Part shown: positions 45,052 through 52,991 of the stretch, piece by piece
Layout of the letters: each line of letters starts with the position of its first letter
Position numbering within the stretch: the stretch's first letter is position 1
DNA from: Corynebacterium maris DSM 45190
Lineage (GTDB): Bacteria; Actinomycetota; Actinomycetes; Mycobacteriales; Mycobacteriaceae
NCBI RefSeq assembly: GCF_000442645.1
Contig: NC_021915.1
Location: forward strand, 1,736,001-1,800,000
Direction of reading: 5' to 3'
Length of the DNA: 64,000 bases
Made by a program: the position numbers and the translations under genes
The notes under the pieces: model-generated
The model's database searches: none
What the model saw: the letters and a program-made list of their open reading frames with translations, nothing else
What the model was told of the DNA's origin: nothing

Positions 45052-45077
45052 TTGGCTAATAAAACGACTATAGCCGA
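45052..45077 (-). promoter_or_regulatory. Promoter with overlapping inverted repeat, radical SAM gene
   Basis: TTGGCTA (45052-45058) and TAGCCGA (45071-45077) are inverted repeats with one mismatch and a 12-base spacer. On the minus strand TATAGT (45072-45067) is a good -10 element and falls within the repeat. A repressor bound here would block transcription of the radical SAM gene. The sequence is not a DtxR box. Confidence 0.5.
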
Positions 45078-45191
45078 ACTAAAGGTGGTTCCCGGTAATC
45101 AGGGTGGGTCTTCAGCGGAAGACGGGGTCAGGCGGCGATCCCCGCCGGGGCGGCGCAGCCCTTGAGTCCACCGCCCGTCGGAAAGCACAAA

Positions 45192-45231
45192 GGCGCCCCG
45201 CCCGAACCAGTAAAGGTTCGCACGGGGCGCC
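45192..45231 (-). terminator. Terminator of rpsP
   Basis: Arms GGCGCCCCG and CGGGGCGCC, with an inner GAACC/GGTTC pair, form a hairpin 27 bases past the rpsP stop. On the minus strand TTTGTGCTTTCC follows. Confidence 0.82.
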
Positions 45232-45258
45232 GAAGAGCTCGAGGGAGCGGGAGAGGCT

Positions 45259-45762
45259 TTACTCCTCGTCCTTCTTCTCCTCGGCCTCGCCCTCAGCGGA
45301 CTCGGTCTCGGCGGCGGCCTCAGCGGCGGCGGCAGCCTCAGCCTCAGCGGCGGCCTTGGCCTCCGCCTCTTCCTTGGCCTTCTGCTTCTTCTCGACGACG
45401 GACTCGGCGGACGGAGCGTCGTTGGCCTCAGCCAGGGCCTGGTTGAACAGGTCCAGCTTGGACGGCTTCTCTTCCGCGACCTTGAGGGTGCCCTCGGCGC
45501 CCTCAAGTCCCTTGTGCTTCTGCCAGTCGCCGGTCACCTTCAGCAGGGCGAGCACCGGCTCGGTCGGCTGTGCGCCGACTCCCAGCCAGTACTGTGCGCG
45601 CTCGGAATCGATCTCGATGCGGGACGGCTCCTGCTTCGGCTCGTAGACGCCGATGTTCTCGATGACGCTGCCCGAACGACGGGTGCGGGCGTCGGCGATG
45701 ATGACGCGGTAGTGCGGGGTGCGGATCTTACCGATGCGCTGCAGCTTGATCTTGACGGCCAT
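45259..45762 (-). CDS. rpsP: 30S ribosomal protein S16 with long acidic tail
   Basis: Normal S16 (about 80-110 residues: MAVKIKLQRIGKIRTPHYRVIIADARTRRSGSVIENIG, then AQYWLGVGAQPTEPVLALLK) is followed by about 65 extra residues, ending in an Ala/Glu/Lys run (KAKEEAEAKAAAEAEAAAA, then EGEAEEKKDEE). Total length is 167. The tail is acidic and low complexity and repeats the composition of the S2 tail. The ribosome site AAGGAG lies 8 bases before the ATG. It stands alone here, not with rimM and trmD. Confidence 0.97.
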   Translation of the reverse strand: MAVKIKLQRIGKIRTPHYRVIIADARTRRSGSVIENIGVYEPKQEPSRIEIDSERAQYWLGVGAQPTEPVLALLKVTGDWQKHKGLEGAEGTLKVAEEKPSKLDLFNQALAEANDAPSAESVVEKKQKAKEEAEAKAAAEAEAAAAAEAAAETESAEGEAEEKKDEE

Positions 45763-46096
45763 GATGGCTCCTTAATATGTGGTCACCGGGCAGTACAGTC
45801 ACCCACCCGCATCGTCTGCGCGGTGGGCCGGTTCAGCCCTTTGCTTGTGCTGCGCGTGCCTGGCCGGGCGATACGGATAATCGCGATCGGCGCTGACGCA
45901 GCGTCAGGTTCATGTGGCGGACACACCCTCACGGACGAGGACATGCACACAACCTCAAAGATTGTACCGCCCCGGGTGTCCGGAAAGAAATTGCGTCCGA
46001 CTACGCTCTGCCCTCCCCACCCGAGTTCGGGGCCCCGGCTAGACTATTTGCGTCAATATCCACATAGCCGTATCGCCAGCGAGGAGGATTCGCCGG
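45763..46096. other. Intergenic region rpsP to acyltransferase
   Basis: About 330 bases without a gene, holding the divergent promoters. The rpsP side is a long leader with a small hairpin (CTGACGC and GCGTCAG, 45892-45906). On the acyltransferase side TAGACT at about 46039 may be its -10 element, with GAGGAGG as the ribosome site before the GTG at 46097. Confidence 0.45.
45961..45966 (-). promoter_or_regulatory. Candidate -10 element of rpsP
   Basis: On the minus strand TACAAT is a near-consensus -10. A TTTCTT, spaced by 18 bases upstream, may be the -35. This predicts an rpsP leader of about 190 bases, long for a ribosomal protein gene. Confidence 0.45.
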
Positions 46097-48229
46097 GTGT
46101 CCACCACCACAACCACTCGCTCATCGACCTACCGGCCAGAACTCGACGGCCTGCGCGGCATCGCCATCGGACTGGTCGTCATCTTCCATGTCTTCGTCGG
46201 CCGGGTCTCCGGCGGCGTGGACGTCTTCCTGCTCCTGTCCGGATACTTTTTCCTCGGCTCGCAGCTGCGTTACGCGGCCCGCCGCAACGCCTCCTTAAAC
46301 CCCTGGTGGCCGTTGTGGCGCACCGTGCGCCGACTGCTCCCGGCCCTGGCCGTGGTGCTCATCGCGACGGTCGCCCTCGCCTGGTGGTTGACGCCGCAGC
46401 TGATCACCCCGGAGCTGACGTCACAGTTGAACGCCAGCCTCTTCTACTACCTCAACTGGGAGCTCATCGACCAGCAGGCCGCCTACGCCGCGGCCTCCGC
46501 GGACACCTCCCCGCTGCAGCACCTGTGGTCGATGTCTGTGCAGGGGCAGTTCTACCTGTTCGCGATCGCCTTCGCCCTGTTCTTCGCCTGGCTGGTCAGC
46601 CGTCACGGATGGACCGGCCGACGGGTGCGCCGCCTGGCCGGGCCCATACTGATCCTGCTCACTGTGCTCTCCTTCGCGTGGGCCTGCCGCCACGGCTTCG
46701 TCGGCACCCCGGGAAACTACTACTCGACGTTCGCTCGGATGTGGGAGCTGACCCTGGGCGCGGTGCTCGTGCTGTACCTGCCGCACCTGCAGTTGCCGCG
46801 ACGCCTGGCCGGCCCGGCCACCGGCCTGGGGCTGGCCCTGATCGCCGTCACGGGCCTGATCATTCCGACCTCGCTGGCCTTCCCCGGCCCCGCCGCCCTC
46901 ATCCCGATCAGCGGCGCCGTGCTGATCATCGTGGGTGGCGGCCACGGGAACACAGCGAAGCTGATGGCCTCCAAACCGGCGATCTGGCTGGGCGACGTCG
47001 CCTACTCGCTCTACCTGTGGCACTGGCCGCTGCTGATCATCTTGACCACCGCCACGGGCAACGAGACGCCCCCGCTCTGGCTGGGCGTGCTCGTGGTCGC
47101 GCTCTCCCTGATCCTGGCGGACGTCACGCACCGCTTCGTGGAAACCCCGCTGCGGCAACACCGCCGCCGGCCGACCGCCGAAGAAACCCCCGCCAAGGTC
47201 GCGCTCGAGTCGCTGCGACGAGCTCCCGGACAGCGTCGCGCAGCCGGTGGTGTGATGGTCGCGGGACTGGTCGCCACTCTACTCAGCGTAGGTCCGCTCT
47301 ACGCCGGCTATCTCAGTCGCATAGACGACCAGGAGCTCGACCCCGCGGTCTATCCCGGGGCCCGCGTCGTCGCGGGGGCCGATGCTCCCGGCGGCGTTGA
47401 CCCCCGCCCCGACCTTGCCCTTGTTTCCGACATTTTTCCCGCTCCCGCAGGAGACGGTTGCCTGATCTACAACGATGAGCCGCACGACCGCTACGCCACC
47501 GAAAACATCGACGGGGATCCGTGCGTCTACGGGGACCCGGCGGCCGAGCAAACGGTCGTCTTAGCAGGTGGCTCCCACGCGGAAACGTGGATGGTGCCGC
47601 TGGATGAGCTCGGTCAGGAGTTCGGTTTCCGGGTCATCCCTTTCCTCCGGCAGTCTTGCCCGACGGTGTTGGGCGAAAATTTCGGCGTCGACGCCGACTG
47701 CGCCGCCTGGAATGAAGGCGCCGTGGCCCAGATCATCGACTTGGATCCGGAGGCGGTGGTCTCCACTTCCACCCGCCCGCTGAACTGGGACGGCACAGGG
47801 CCGGACGCGGTGCCACTGGGTTATGAGGCGTTTTGGCGGGCCCTGGACGACTCCCAGATCCCCTTCCTCGGGTTACGCGACAACCCCTGGATCGTCCCCC
47901 CGGCCGACGGCGTCGAAGACGCGAACCAATGCCTGCTGCAACACCAGGCTGGCGGAGACACCTTCTTCCACCATGAGGATCCGATCCTCGCTTGCTCCAT
48001 TCCCCGCGAGCAGGTGTATTCCCCAGTGGACCCCGCCGCAGCGGTGCTCGAGCAGTACCCGAACGCCGTCGCCGTAGACACCGCCGACTGGTTCTGCGCC
48101 GCTGAAACATGCCCGCCGATCATCGGCAACATCCCCGTCTATCGGGATAAAGACCACATCTCCAACGCCTATGCCTCGTCGATGCGTGGCCTGGTGTGGG
48201 ATTACCTCGGCCCGGCCCTCGGCCGTTAA
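46097..48229 (+). CDS. Membrane acyltransferase with C-terminal SGNH domain (OatA-type)
   Basis: The 710-residue protein has an Acyltransferase_3 domain and an extracytoplasmic SGNH esterase-like domain. The N-terminal part starts YRPELDGLRGIAIGLVVIFHVF with the essential His and has about ten helices (to residue 390). A last helix (MVAGLVATLLSVGPLYAGYL) leads to the SGNH part: VLAGGSHAETW is the Ser-containing block I, and YRDKDHISNAYA carries the Asp-x-x-His pair. Such proteins O-acylate peptidoglycan, arabinogalactan or glycolipids; succinylation or acetylation of wall polymers is likely here. The start is GTG at 46097 with AGGAGG 10 bases upstream. Confidence 0.9.
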   Translation: MSTTTTTRSSTYRPELDGLRGIAIGLVVIFHVFVGRVSGGVDVFLLLSGYFFLGSQLRYAARRNASLNPWWPLWRTVRRLLPALAVVLIATVALAWWLTPQLITPELTSQLNASLFYYLNWELIDQQAAYAAASADTSPLQHLWSMSVQGQFYLFAIAFALFFAWLVSRHGWTGRRVRRLAGPILILLTVLSFAWACRHGFVGTPGNYYSTFARMWELTLGAVLVLYLPHLQLPRRLAGPATGLGLALIAVTGLIIPTSLAFPGPAALIPISGAVLIIVGGGHGNTAKLMASKPAIWLGDVAYSLYLWHWPLLIILTTATGNETPPLWLGVLVVALSLILADVTHRFVETPLRQHRRRPTAEETPAKVALESLRRAPGQRRAAGGVMVAGLVATLLSVGPLYAGYLSRIDDQELDPAVYPGARVVAGADAPGGVDPRPDLALVSDIFPAPAGDGCLIYNDEPHDRYATENIDGDPCVYGDPAAEQTVVLAGGSHAETWMVPLDELGQEFGFRVIPFLRQSCPTVLGENFGVDADCAAWNEGAVAQIIDLDPEAVVSTSTRPLNWDGTGPDAVPLGYEAFWRALDDSQIPFLGLRDNPWIVPPADGVEDANQCLLQHQAGGDTFFHHEDPILACSIPREQVYSPVDPAAAVLEQYPNAVAVDTADWFCAAETCPPIIGNIPVYRDKDHISNAYASSMRGLVWDYLGPALGR

Positions 48230-48245
48230 GGACAGGAAACAAGAA

Positions 48246-48283
48246 GACGGCCCGCCCCACCGTGATCGGTGAGACGGGCCGTC
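48246..48283. terminator. Bidirectional terminator between the acyltransferase gene and ffh
   Basis: Arms GACGGCCCG and CGGGCCGTC are perfect, with inner CACCG/CGGTG pairs, in the 79-base gap between two convergent stops. On the minus strand TTCTTGTTTCC follows. Confidence 0.85.
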
Positions 48284-48308
48284 GCCACGCTCGTGCGGGA
48301 GTGATCGC

Positions 48309-49916
48309 CTAGAACTTCTTCTTGCCGCCCATGCGCTTCATGGCCTCGTTGAAATCGAGGTTATTCAAGTCGATGCCGTCCATGTCCTTCGGCAGATTTC
48401 CCATCTGCGACAGGTCGGGCATGCCCCCGCCGCCCATCTGCTGCTGCATCTGCTGCAACTGCGCCATGTTCGGCATGCCGCCGCCGGACTGCCGGTTCTT
48501 CACGGGCTTACGCTTGCCGCTCTTGGTGCGGCGACCCTTCGGCTTCTTCTTCGTCGCCGAACGCTTCACCCCGCCCATCCCCATCTGGCCGGCCATCTTG
48601 CCCATCATCTTCTTCGCCTCGTTGAAGCGTTCGATGAGCTGGTTGATGTCCGCCACGGTCACACCCGAACCACCCGCGATGCGCTTACGGCGCGACGCGT
48701 TCAAGATCTTCGGGTTCGTGCGCTCCGCCGGCGTCATGCCGCGGATGATGGCCTGAATCCGGTCGAGCTGCTTCTCGTCGACCATGTCGGCCATGTCGTT
48801 CATCTGCTTGCCGCCCGGCAGCATCTTCATGATGTTGCCCAACGGGCCCATCTTGCGCACCATGAGCAGCTGGTCGAGGAAGTCATCCAGCGTCATTTCG
48901 CCGGTGCCGATCTTGGCGGCGGCTTCCTCTGCCTTGGACTGGTCCATGACCGTCTCGGCCTGCTCGATGAGCGAGAGCATGTCGCCCATGCCCAGAATGC
49001 GGTTGGCCATGCGGTCCGGGTGGAAGACGTCGAAAGCGTCGAGCTTCTCGCCGGTGGAGGCGAACAGGATCGGCTTGCCGGTGACCTCACGGATGGACAG
49101 GGCGGCGCCGCCGCGGGCGTCGCCGTCGAGCTTGGTCAGCACCACGCCGGTGAAATCGACGCCGTCGGCGAAGGCCTGCGCGGTGGTCACCGCGTCCTGG
49201 CCGATCATCGCGTCGATGACGAAGAGGACCTCATCCGGGTCGACGGCCTCGCGGATGTCGCGTGCCTGGGTCATCAACGTCTCGTCGATGCCGAGACGGC
49301 CCGCGGTATCGATGATCACGATGTCGTGCTGGGAGCGGCGCGCCTCCTCGACGCCCGCCTGCGCCACGGCGACGGGGTCGCCGTGGGAGGTGCCCATCTC
49401 GTGGCCGTGGGAATCGATCGAGGTCCCCGGGTCCGGGGCGAAGGTGGGCACCTCGGCGCGCTGACCGACGATCTCCAGCTGCTGCACCGCGCCGGGGCGC
49501 TGCAGGTCACAGGCCACCAGCATCGGGGTGTGGCCCTGCTTGCTGAAGTACTTGGCCAGTTTGCCGGCCAGGGTGGTTTTACCCGCGCCCTGGAGGCCGG
49601 CGAGCATGATCACGGTCGGCGGGTTCTTCGCCAGCTGCACGCGGCGGGTTTCCCCGCCGAGGATGTCGACGAGTTCCTCGTTGACGATCTTGATGACCTG
49701 CTGCGCCGGGTTCAGCGCCTCCGACACCTCGGCGCCGAGGGCGCGCGCCTTGACACGCTTGACAAAGCCACGCACGACCGCGAGCGACACGTCCGCCTCC
49801 AGCAGCGCGAGACGGATCTCGCGCATGGTGGCGTTGATGTCCTCTTCGGTCAGCTTGCCCTTGCCCCGCAGCCCCTTGAGGGATGATTGGAGGCGGTCGG
49901 ACAGAGACTCAAACAC
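48309..49916 (-). CDS. ffh: Signal recognition particle protein Ffh
   Basis: The 535-residue GTPase binds signal sequences on ribosomes and delivers them to FtsY. The N domain (FESLSDRLQSSLKGLRGKGKLTEEDI) precedes the G domain with GLQGAGKTTLAGKLA, DTAGRLGIDE and TKLDGDARGGA. The C-terminal M domain is Met-rich (MAGQMGMG) and has a long basic, Gln/Gly/Met-rich tail (KKKPKGRRTKSGKRK, then QMQQQMGGGGMPDLSQMG). A short His-containing insert (TSIDSHGHEMGTSHGDP) lies in the G domain. The start was set at GTG 49916, giving MFESLSDRL, with AGGGAG eight bases upstream; GTG 49925 sits on top of that site. Confidence 0.97.
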   Translation of the reverse strand: MFESLSDRLQSSLKGLRGKGKLTEEDINATMREIRLALLEADVSLAVVRGFVKRVKARALGAEVSEALNPAQQVIKIVNEELVDILGGETRRVQLAKNPPTVIMLAGLQGAGKTTLAGKLAKYFSKQGHTPMLVACDLQRPGAVQQLEIVGQRAEVPTFAPDPGTSIDSHGHEMGTSHGDPVAVAQAGVEEARRSQHDIVIIDTAGRLGIDETLMTQARDIREAVDPDEVLFVIDAMIGQDAVTTAQAFADGVDFTGVVLTKLDGDARGGAALSIREVTGKPILFASTGEKLDAFDVFHPDRMANRILGMGDMLSLIEQAETVMDQSKAEEAAAKIGTGEMTLDDFLDQLLMVRKMGPLGNIMKMLPGGKQMNDMADMVDEKQLDRIQAIIRGMTPAERTNPKILNASRRKRIAGGSGVTVADINQLIERFNEAKKMMGKMAGQMGMGGVKRSATKKKPKGRRTKSGKRKPVKNRQSGGGMPNMAQLQQMQQQMGGGGMPDLSQMGNLPKDMDGIDLNNLDFNEAMKRMGGKKKF

Positions 49917-49959
49917 GTTGTGCACTCCCTAGCGTGGCGTTCGTCGATCAGGGTCAATC

Positions 49960-50005
49960 AGGTGACCGGCAGATCCGGTATCCGCTACAGCTTAGCCGGT
50001 CACCT
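49960..50005. repeat. 11-bp inverted repeat upstream of ffh
   Basis: AGGTGACCGGC (49960-49970) and GCCGGTCACCT (49995-50005) are perfect inverted repeats with a 24-base spacer. They lie 44 bases before the ffh start, in its leader or promoter. A hairpin in the ffh leader or an operator are both possible. Confidence 0.6.
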
Positions 50006-50026
50006 GCGCGACAGTCACATCTTTCC

Positions 50027-50050
50027 CGGCCGCGCCCCGGGGCGCGGCCG
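50027..50050 (-). terminator. Perfect 24-base palindrome after the Mrp operon
   Basis: CGGCCGCGCCCC and its complement, without loop, lie two bases after the last Mrp stop. The position fits a terminator, but there is no T-run. Confidence 0.6.
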
Positions 50051-50052
50051 TC

Positions 50053-50385
50053 CTAGGAAGTTGTCTCCACCTCCGCTTCATTGAAGCGCTGATCCACGAT
50101 CCGGTTGCCGCGCAGCAGCGCCGAACGTGCGATCAGGGTCGAACCGATGGCGGAGGTGCCGATCAACAGGATCACGGCGGCCACTCCGACCAGCGCGTTC
50201 CACCAGCTCGGGTCGAGCAGGAACGCACCGATGACGATGAAGCTGACGCCGAACCCGGAGGCGGTGCCCAGCACCGACATCCGGGCGAAGACGTCCCGGA
50301 AATACAGCATGCCCGCGCCGCAGACGGCGAGGTTGACGGCGCCGAGAATGACGAGGATGTTGGCGATTATGGTCAGGGCATCCAT
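50053..50385 (-). CDS. mrpG: Mrp Na+/H+ antiporter subunit G
   Basis: The 110-residue membrane protein has three helices (ANILVILGAVNLAVCGAGMLYF, GVSFIVIGAFLL and NALVGVAAVILLIGTSAIGSTLI). YFRDVFARMSVLGTASGFGV is the MnhG/PhaG family block. It is the last subunit of a six-gene operon. Its ATG overlaps the mrpF stop (TGATG). Confidence 0.9.
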   Translation of the reverse strand: MDALTIIANILVILGAVNLAVCGAGMLYFRDVFARMSVLGTASGFGVSFIVIGAFLLDPSWWNALVGVAAVILLIGTSAIGSTLIARSALLRGNRIVDQRFNEAEVETTS

Positions 50386-50642
50386 CAGCGGGTCCCCCTC
50401 ATCAGTGCGCGCGACAGCGAGACTGCGCTGAGGAAGCCCACGAGCGCCGCGACGAACACCAGGTCGAAGGTGAAGCCGCTGGCCTTGGACACGCCGACCA
50501 GCGCCAGCAGCGCCACCAGGATGAACAGCAGGAAGTCGGCCGCGGACACCCGGTCGGCGCGGGTCGGGCCCATCAGCATCCGGTAGGCGCCGGGCAGCGC
50601 CGTCAGGCCGATGATGACGATCGCGATGTTGATGACTGTCAT
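50385..50642 (-). CDS. mrpF: Mrp Na+/H+ antiporter subunit F
   Basis: The 85-residue protein has three membrane helices. The block GAYRMLMGPTRADRVSAADFLLFI is the MnhF family signature with a conserved Asp within the membrane region. The ATG at 50642 overlaps the mrpE stop by four bases (ATGA). The frame upstream of this ATG is not coding. Confidence 0.9.
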   Translation of the reverse strand: MTVINIAIVIIGLTALPGAYRMLMGPTRADRVSAADFLLFILVALLALVGVSKASGFTFDLVFVAALVGFLSAVSLSRALMRGTR

Positions 50643-51016
50643 TGCGCTCCTTCGTTGAACTTCGGCTGCAGCATCAGCCCTTTGAGCATGCGTTCCTCCA
50701 TGTCGCGGAGGTCTGCGCGCAGCTCGTCGGCCGATTCGTTGTACATGCCGTGGACGTACATGACGCGCACGCCCTCGTCGGTGGTCTCCGCCGCGCCGAC
50801 GACCAGCGTGCCCGGGGTGACGGTCACCAACGCCGCGAACAGCGTGTAGTAGCCGTCGGTCAGGCTGCGGCACTCGTAGCGCGCGATGCCGGGCGTCGAC
50901 AGGTGTCCGGGCGTGACGATGTCTTTGAGCACCGACATGTTCGAGGTCAGGAATTCTTTGAGGTACCAGAGCCAGAATCCGATCACGCGGAACGGCCAGG
51001 AAAGTATGTTCGTCAT
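50639..51016 (-). CDS. mrpE: Mrp Na+/H+ antiporter subunit E
   Basis: The 125-residue protein is short for MnhE. It starts MTNILSWPFRVIGFWLWYLKEFLTSNMSVLKDIVTP, with one clear N-terminal helix. A soluble domain follows (GYYTLFAALVTVTPGTLVVG, RVMYVHGMY), as in the family. It overlaps the mrpD stop by one base (TAATG). Confidence 0.87.
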   Translation of the reverse strand: MTNILSWPFRVIGFWLWYLKEFLTSNMSVLKDIVTPGHLSTPGIARYECRSLTDGYYTLFAALVTVTPGTLVVGAAETTDEGVRVMYVHGMYNESADELRADLRDMEERMLKGLMLQPKFNEGAQ

Positions 51017-52629
51017 TAGGAGTTGCTCACCGCCTCCACGTAGCCGGTGGTGTCCATCAGGCCATGGGCGGCGGTTTCCGCCCAGCCGAGCAGGACTTCT
51101 CCGCCGAGCCCGATCGCCAGGGTCAACAGCGCGAGGATGGCCGCCGGGGCCGCCAACCACAGGCTGATGCGCCGACGAGGGGCGGTCTCAGTGTCGTCCT
51201 CGGTGCGGGTTTCTTCGGTGCGGGTCACCAGCGCGACGCCGCCGCCTAAGGTGGCGCCCTCGCCGTCCGGGTCTTGCCCGGCGGCCGGGTCCGGGGCCGG
51301 GGTCTTCGGATCGCCCCAGAACATGCCGTTCCAGATCTTGAGCATCGACAGCAGCGTGATCAGGCTGACGATGACCATGACCGCCAGCGCGATGTAGCGG
51401 CCGGCCTCGAAGGTGCCCAGCATGAGGGAGAACTTGGCCACGAAGCCGGAGAACGGCGGGATGCCCGCCAGCGACAACGCGGCCGCGAAGAAGGACACCG
51501 CGATGAGCGGCTCCCGGCGGGCGATGTCGGTGACCTTGTCCAGTTCACCGGTGCCGTATTTGACCTCGACGGCGCCGGTGGACAGGAACAGCGACGCCTT
51601 GACCAGCATGTGGTGCACCAGGTAGAAGATGCCCGCGGTCAGGCCCAGCTCCGTGAACAGCGCGACGCCCATGAGGATGTAGCCGAGCTGGCTGATCATG
51701 TGGAACACCAGGATCGAGCGGGTGGTCTTCTCCCCCACCGCACCCAGCACGCCGATGAGCATCGTCGCGGTGAACAGGGCGACCAGGATCCACAGGAAGC
51801 GGGTGTCGCCGTCGAAGACCACCGCGTAGAAGCGGTAGATCGCGTAGACCGCCACCTTGGTGTGCAGCCCGGAGATCAGGGCCGTCATCGCGGGCGAGGT
51901 GTAGGCGTAGGTCCGCGCCAGCCAGCTGTGGACGGGCACGACGGCCGCCTTCGTCAGCATCGCCAGCAGCACGATGCTCATGGCGATGGCCACCATCGGG
52001 TCTTCCGAGGCGGCGCCCGCCAGCTGGCCGAGGTTGACCGTGCCGGCGGTGGCGTAGACCATCGCGACGCCGGCCAGCAGCGTCGTCGACGCCAACAGGT
52101 TGGCGGCGATGTACAGGCGCATGCCGCCGAGCATGAGGTCCCCGCCGCGGCGGTGGATCGTGGTGGCGTACAGGCCGTAGGACGGCAGCAGCATGACCTC
52201 GATGAAGACGAAGAAGTTGAACGCGTCCGCGGTCAGCAGCGCACCGTACACGCCGGTCATGAGCACCAGCACCATGGGCGCGAAGAAAGGTTCGCGGAGG
52301 TGCCCGGAGGCGGCGGCGAACCAGGCGCTGAGCAGGGCGAGGATCGCGGTGGTGGTCAGCATCAGCGCGGTGAACATGTCGGCCGCGAAGGGGATCGCCA
52401 CGCCGAAGGCGAAGTTGCCCACCCCGTGGGCGATGACCTCCCCGCCGGCGAGTTCGGCGATGAGGGCAAGTGCTCCCGCCAACGACGCGCCGAGGACGGC
52501 GAATAAGACGACCGGCTGCAGCCAGACGACCTTGCGAAAGATGACCAGCAGGCCGGCCGCCAGCAGCGGCACAGCGACGAACAGCGCCAACATGGCGCCG
52601 ATCGTGTCATGGGACATTCCGGTGTCCAT
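51016..52629 (-). CDS. mrpD: Mrp Na+/H+ antiporter subunit D
   Basis: The 537-residue protein is related to the complex I NuoM/N subunits and has about 14 membrane helices. The conserved Lys in KAAVVPVHSWLARTYAYTSPAMTALISGLHTKVAVYA and the helix with VHHMLVKASLF are the proton-path residues. The central FVFIEVMLLPSYGLYA carries the conserved Glu. A poorly conserved Asp/Pro-rich loop (DPKTPAPDPAAGQDPDGEG) is near the C-terminus. Its start overlaps the mrpC stop by one base. Confidence 0.94.
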   Translation of the reverse strand: MDTGMSHDTIGAMLALFVAVPLLAAGLLVIFRKVVWLQPVVLFAVLGASLAGALALIAELAGGEVIAHGVGNFAFGVAIPFAADMFTALMLTTTAILALLSAWFAAASGHLREPFFAPMVLVLMTGVYGALLTADAFNFFVFIEVMLLPSYGLYATTIHRRGGDLMLGGMRLYIAANLLASTTLLAGVAMVYATAGTVNLGQLAGAASEDPMVAIAMSIVLLAMLTKAAVVPVHSWLARTYAYTSPAMTALISGLHTKVAVYAIYRFYAVVFDGDTRFLWILVALFTATMLIGVLGAVGEKTTRSILVFHMISQLGYILMGVALFTELGLTAGIFYLVHHMLVKASLFLSTGAVEVKYGTGELDKVTDIARREPLIAVSFFAAALSLAGIPPFSGFVAKFSLMLGTFEAGRYIALAVMVIVSLITLLSMLKIWNGMFWGDPKTPAPDPAAGQDPDGEGATLGGGVALVTRTEETRTEDDTETAPRRRISLWLAAPAAILALLTLAIGLGGEVLLGWAETAAHGLMDTTGYVEAVSNS

Positions 52630-52991
52630 CAGTGCTTCACCTCCGAAGCGGGGTCACGGGCGGGGTCGCCGTCCTGCTCGTCGATTTCTGGGCGGGTGTT
52701 GTCGTTGCGGCGGCCCACGGCCGCGGTGACGAACAGCAGCACCGAGATGGAAAACGAGATCACGATGGCGGTGAGGACGAAAGCCTGCGGCAGCGGGTCG
52801 GCCACCGTGGCCGTGTCCGTGTGTGTGCCGAAAGGTTCGTCGCGCCAGGCGGTGCCGCCGGCGGAAATGAGCATCAGGTTGACGCCGTGGCTGAGCAACG
52901 TGAATCCCAGGGCGATGCGCAGCATGTCGCGGCGCATCATCAGATACACGCCGCCGCCGACCAGCAACCCCACGGAAAGTGCGAGTGTCAT
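52629..52991 (-). CDS. mrpC: Mrp Na+/H+ antiporter subunit C
   Basis: The 120-residue NuoK-like protein has three helices (LALSVGLLVGGGVYLMM, IALGFTLLSHGVNLMLI and AFVLTAIVISFSISVLLFVTAAV). The conserved block LSHGVNLML is visible. A hydrophilic C-terminal tail (NDNTRPEIDEQDGDPARDP) is outside the membrane. It overlaps the mrpA stop by four bases. Confidence 0.92.
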   Translation of the reverse strand: MTLALSVGLLVGGGVYLMMRRDMLRIALGFTLLSHGVNLMLISAGGTAWRDEPFGTHTDTATVADPLPQAFVLTAIVISFSISVLLFVTAAVGRRNDNTRPEIDEQDGDPARDPASEVKH

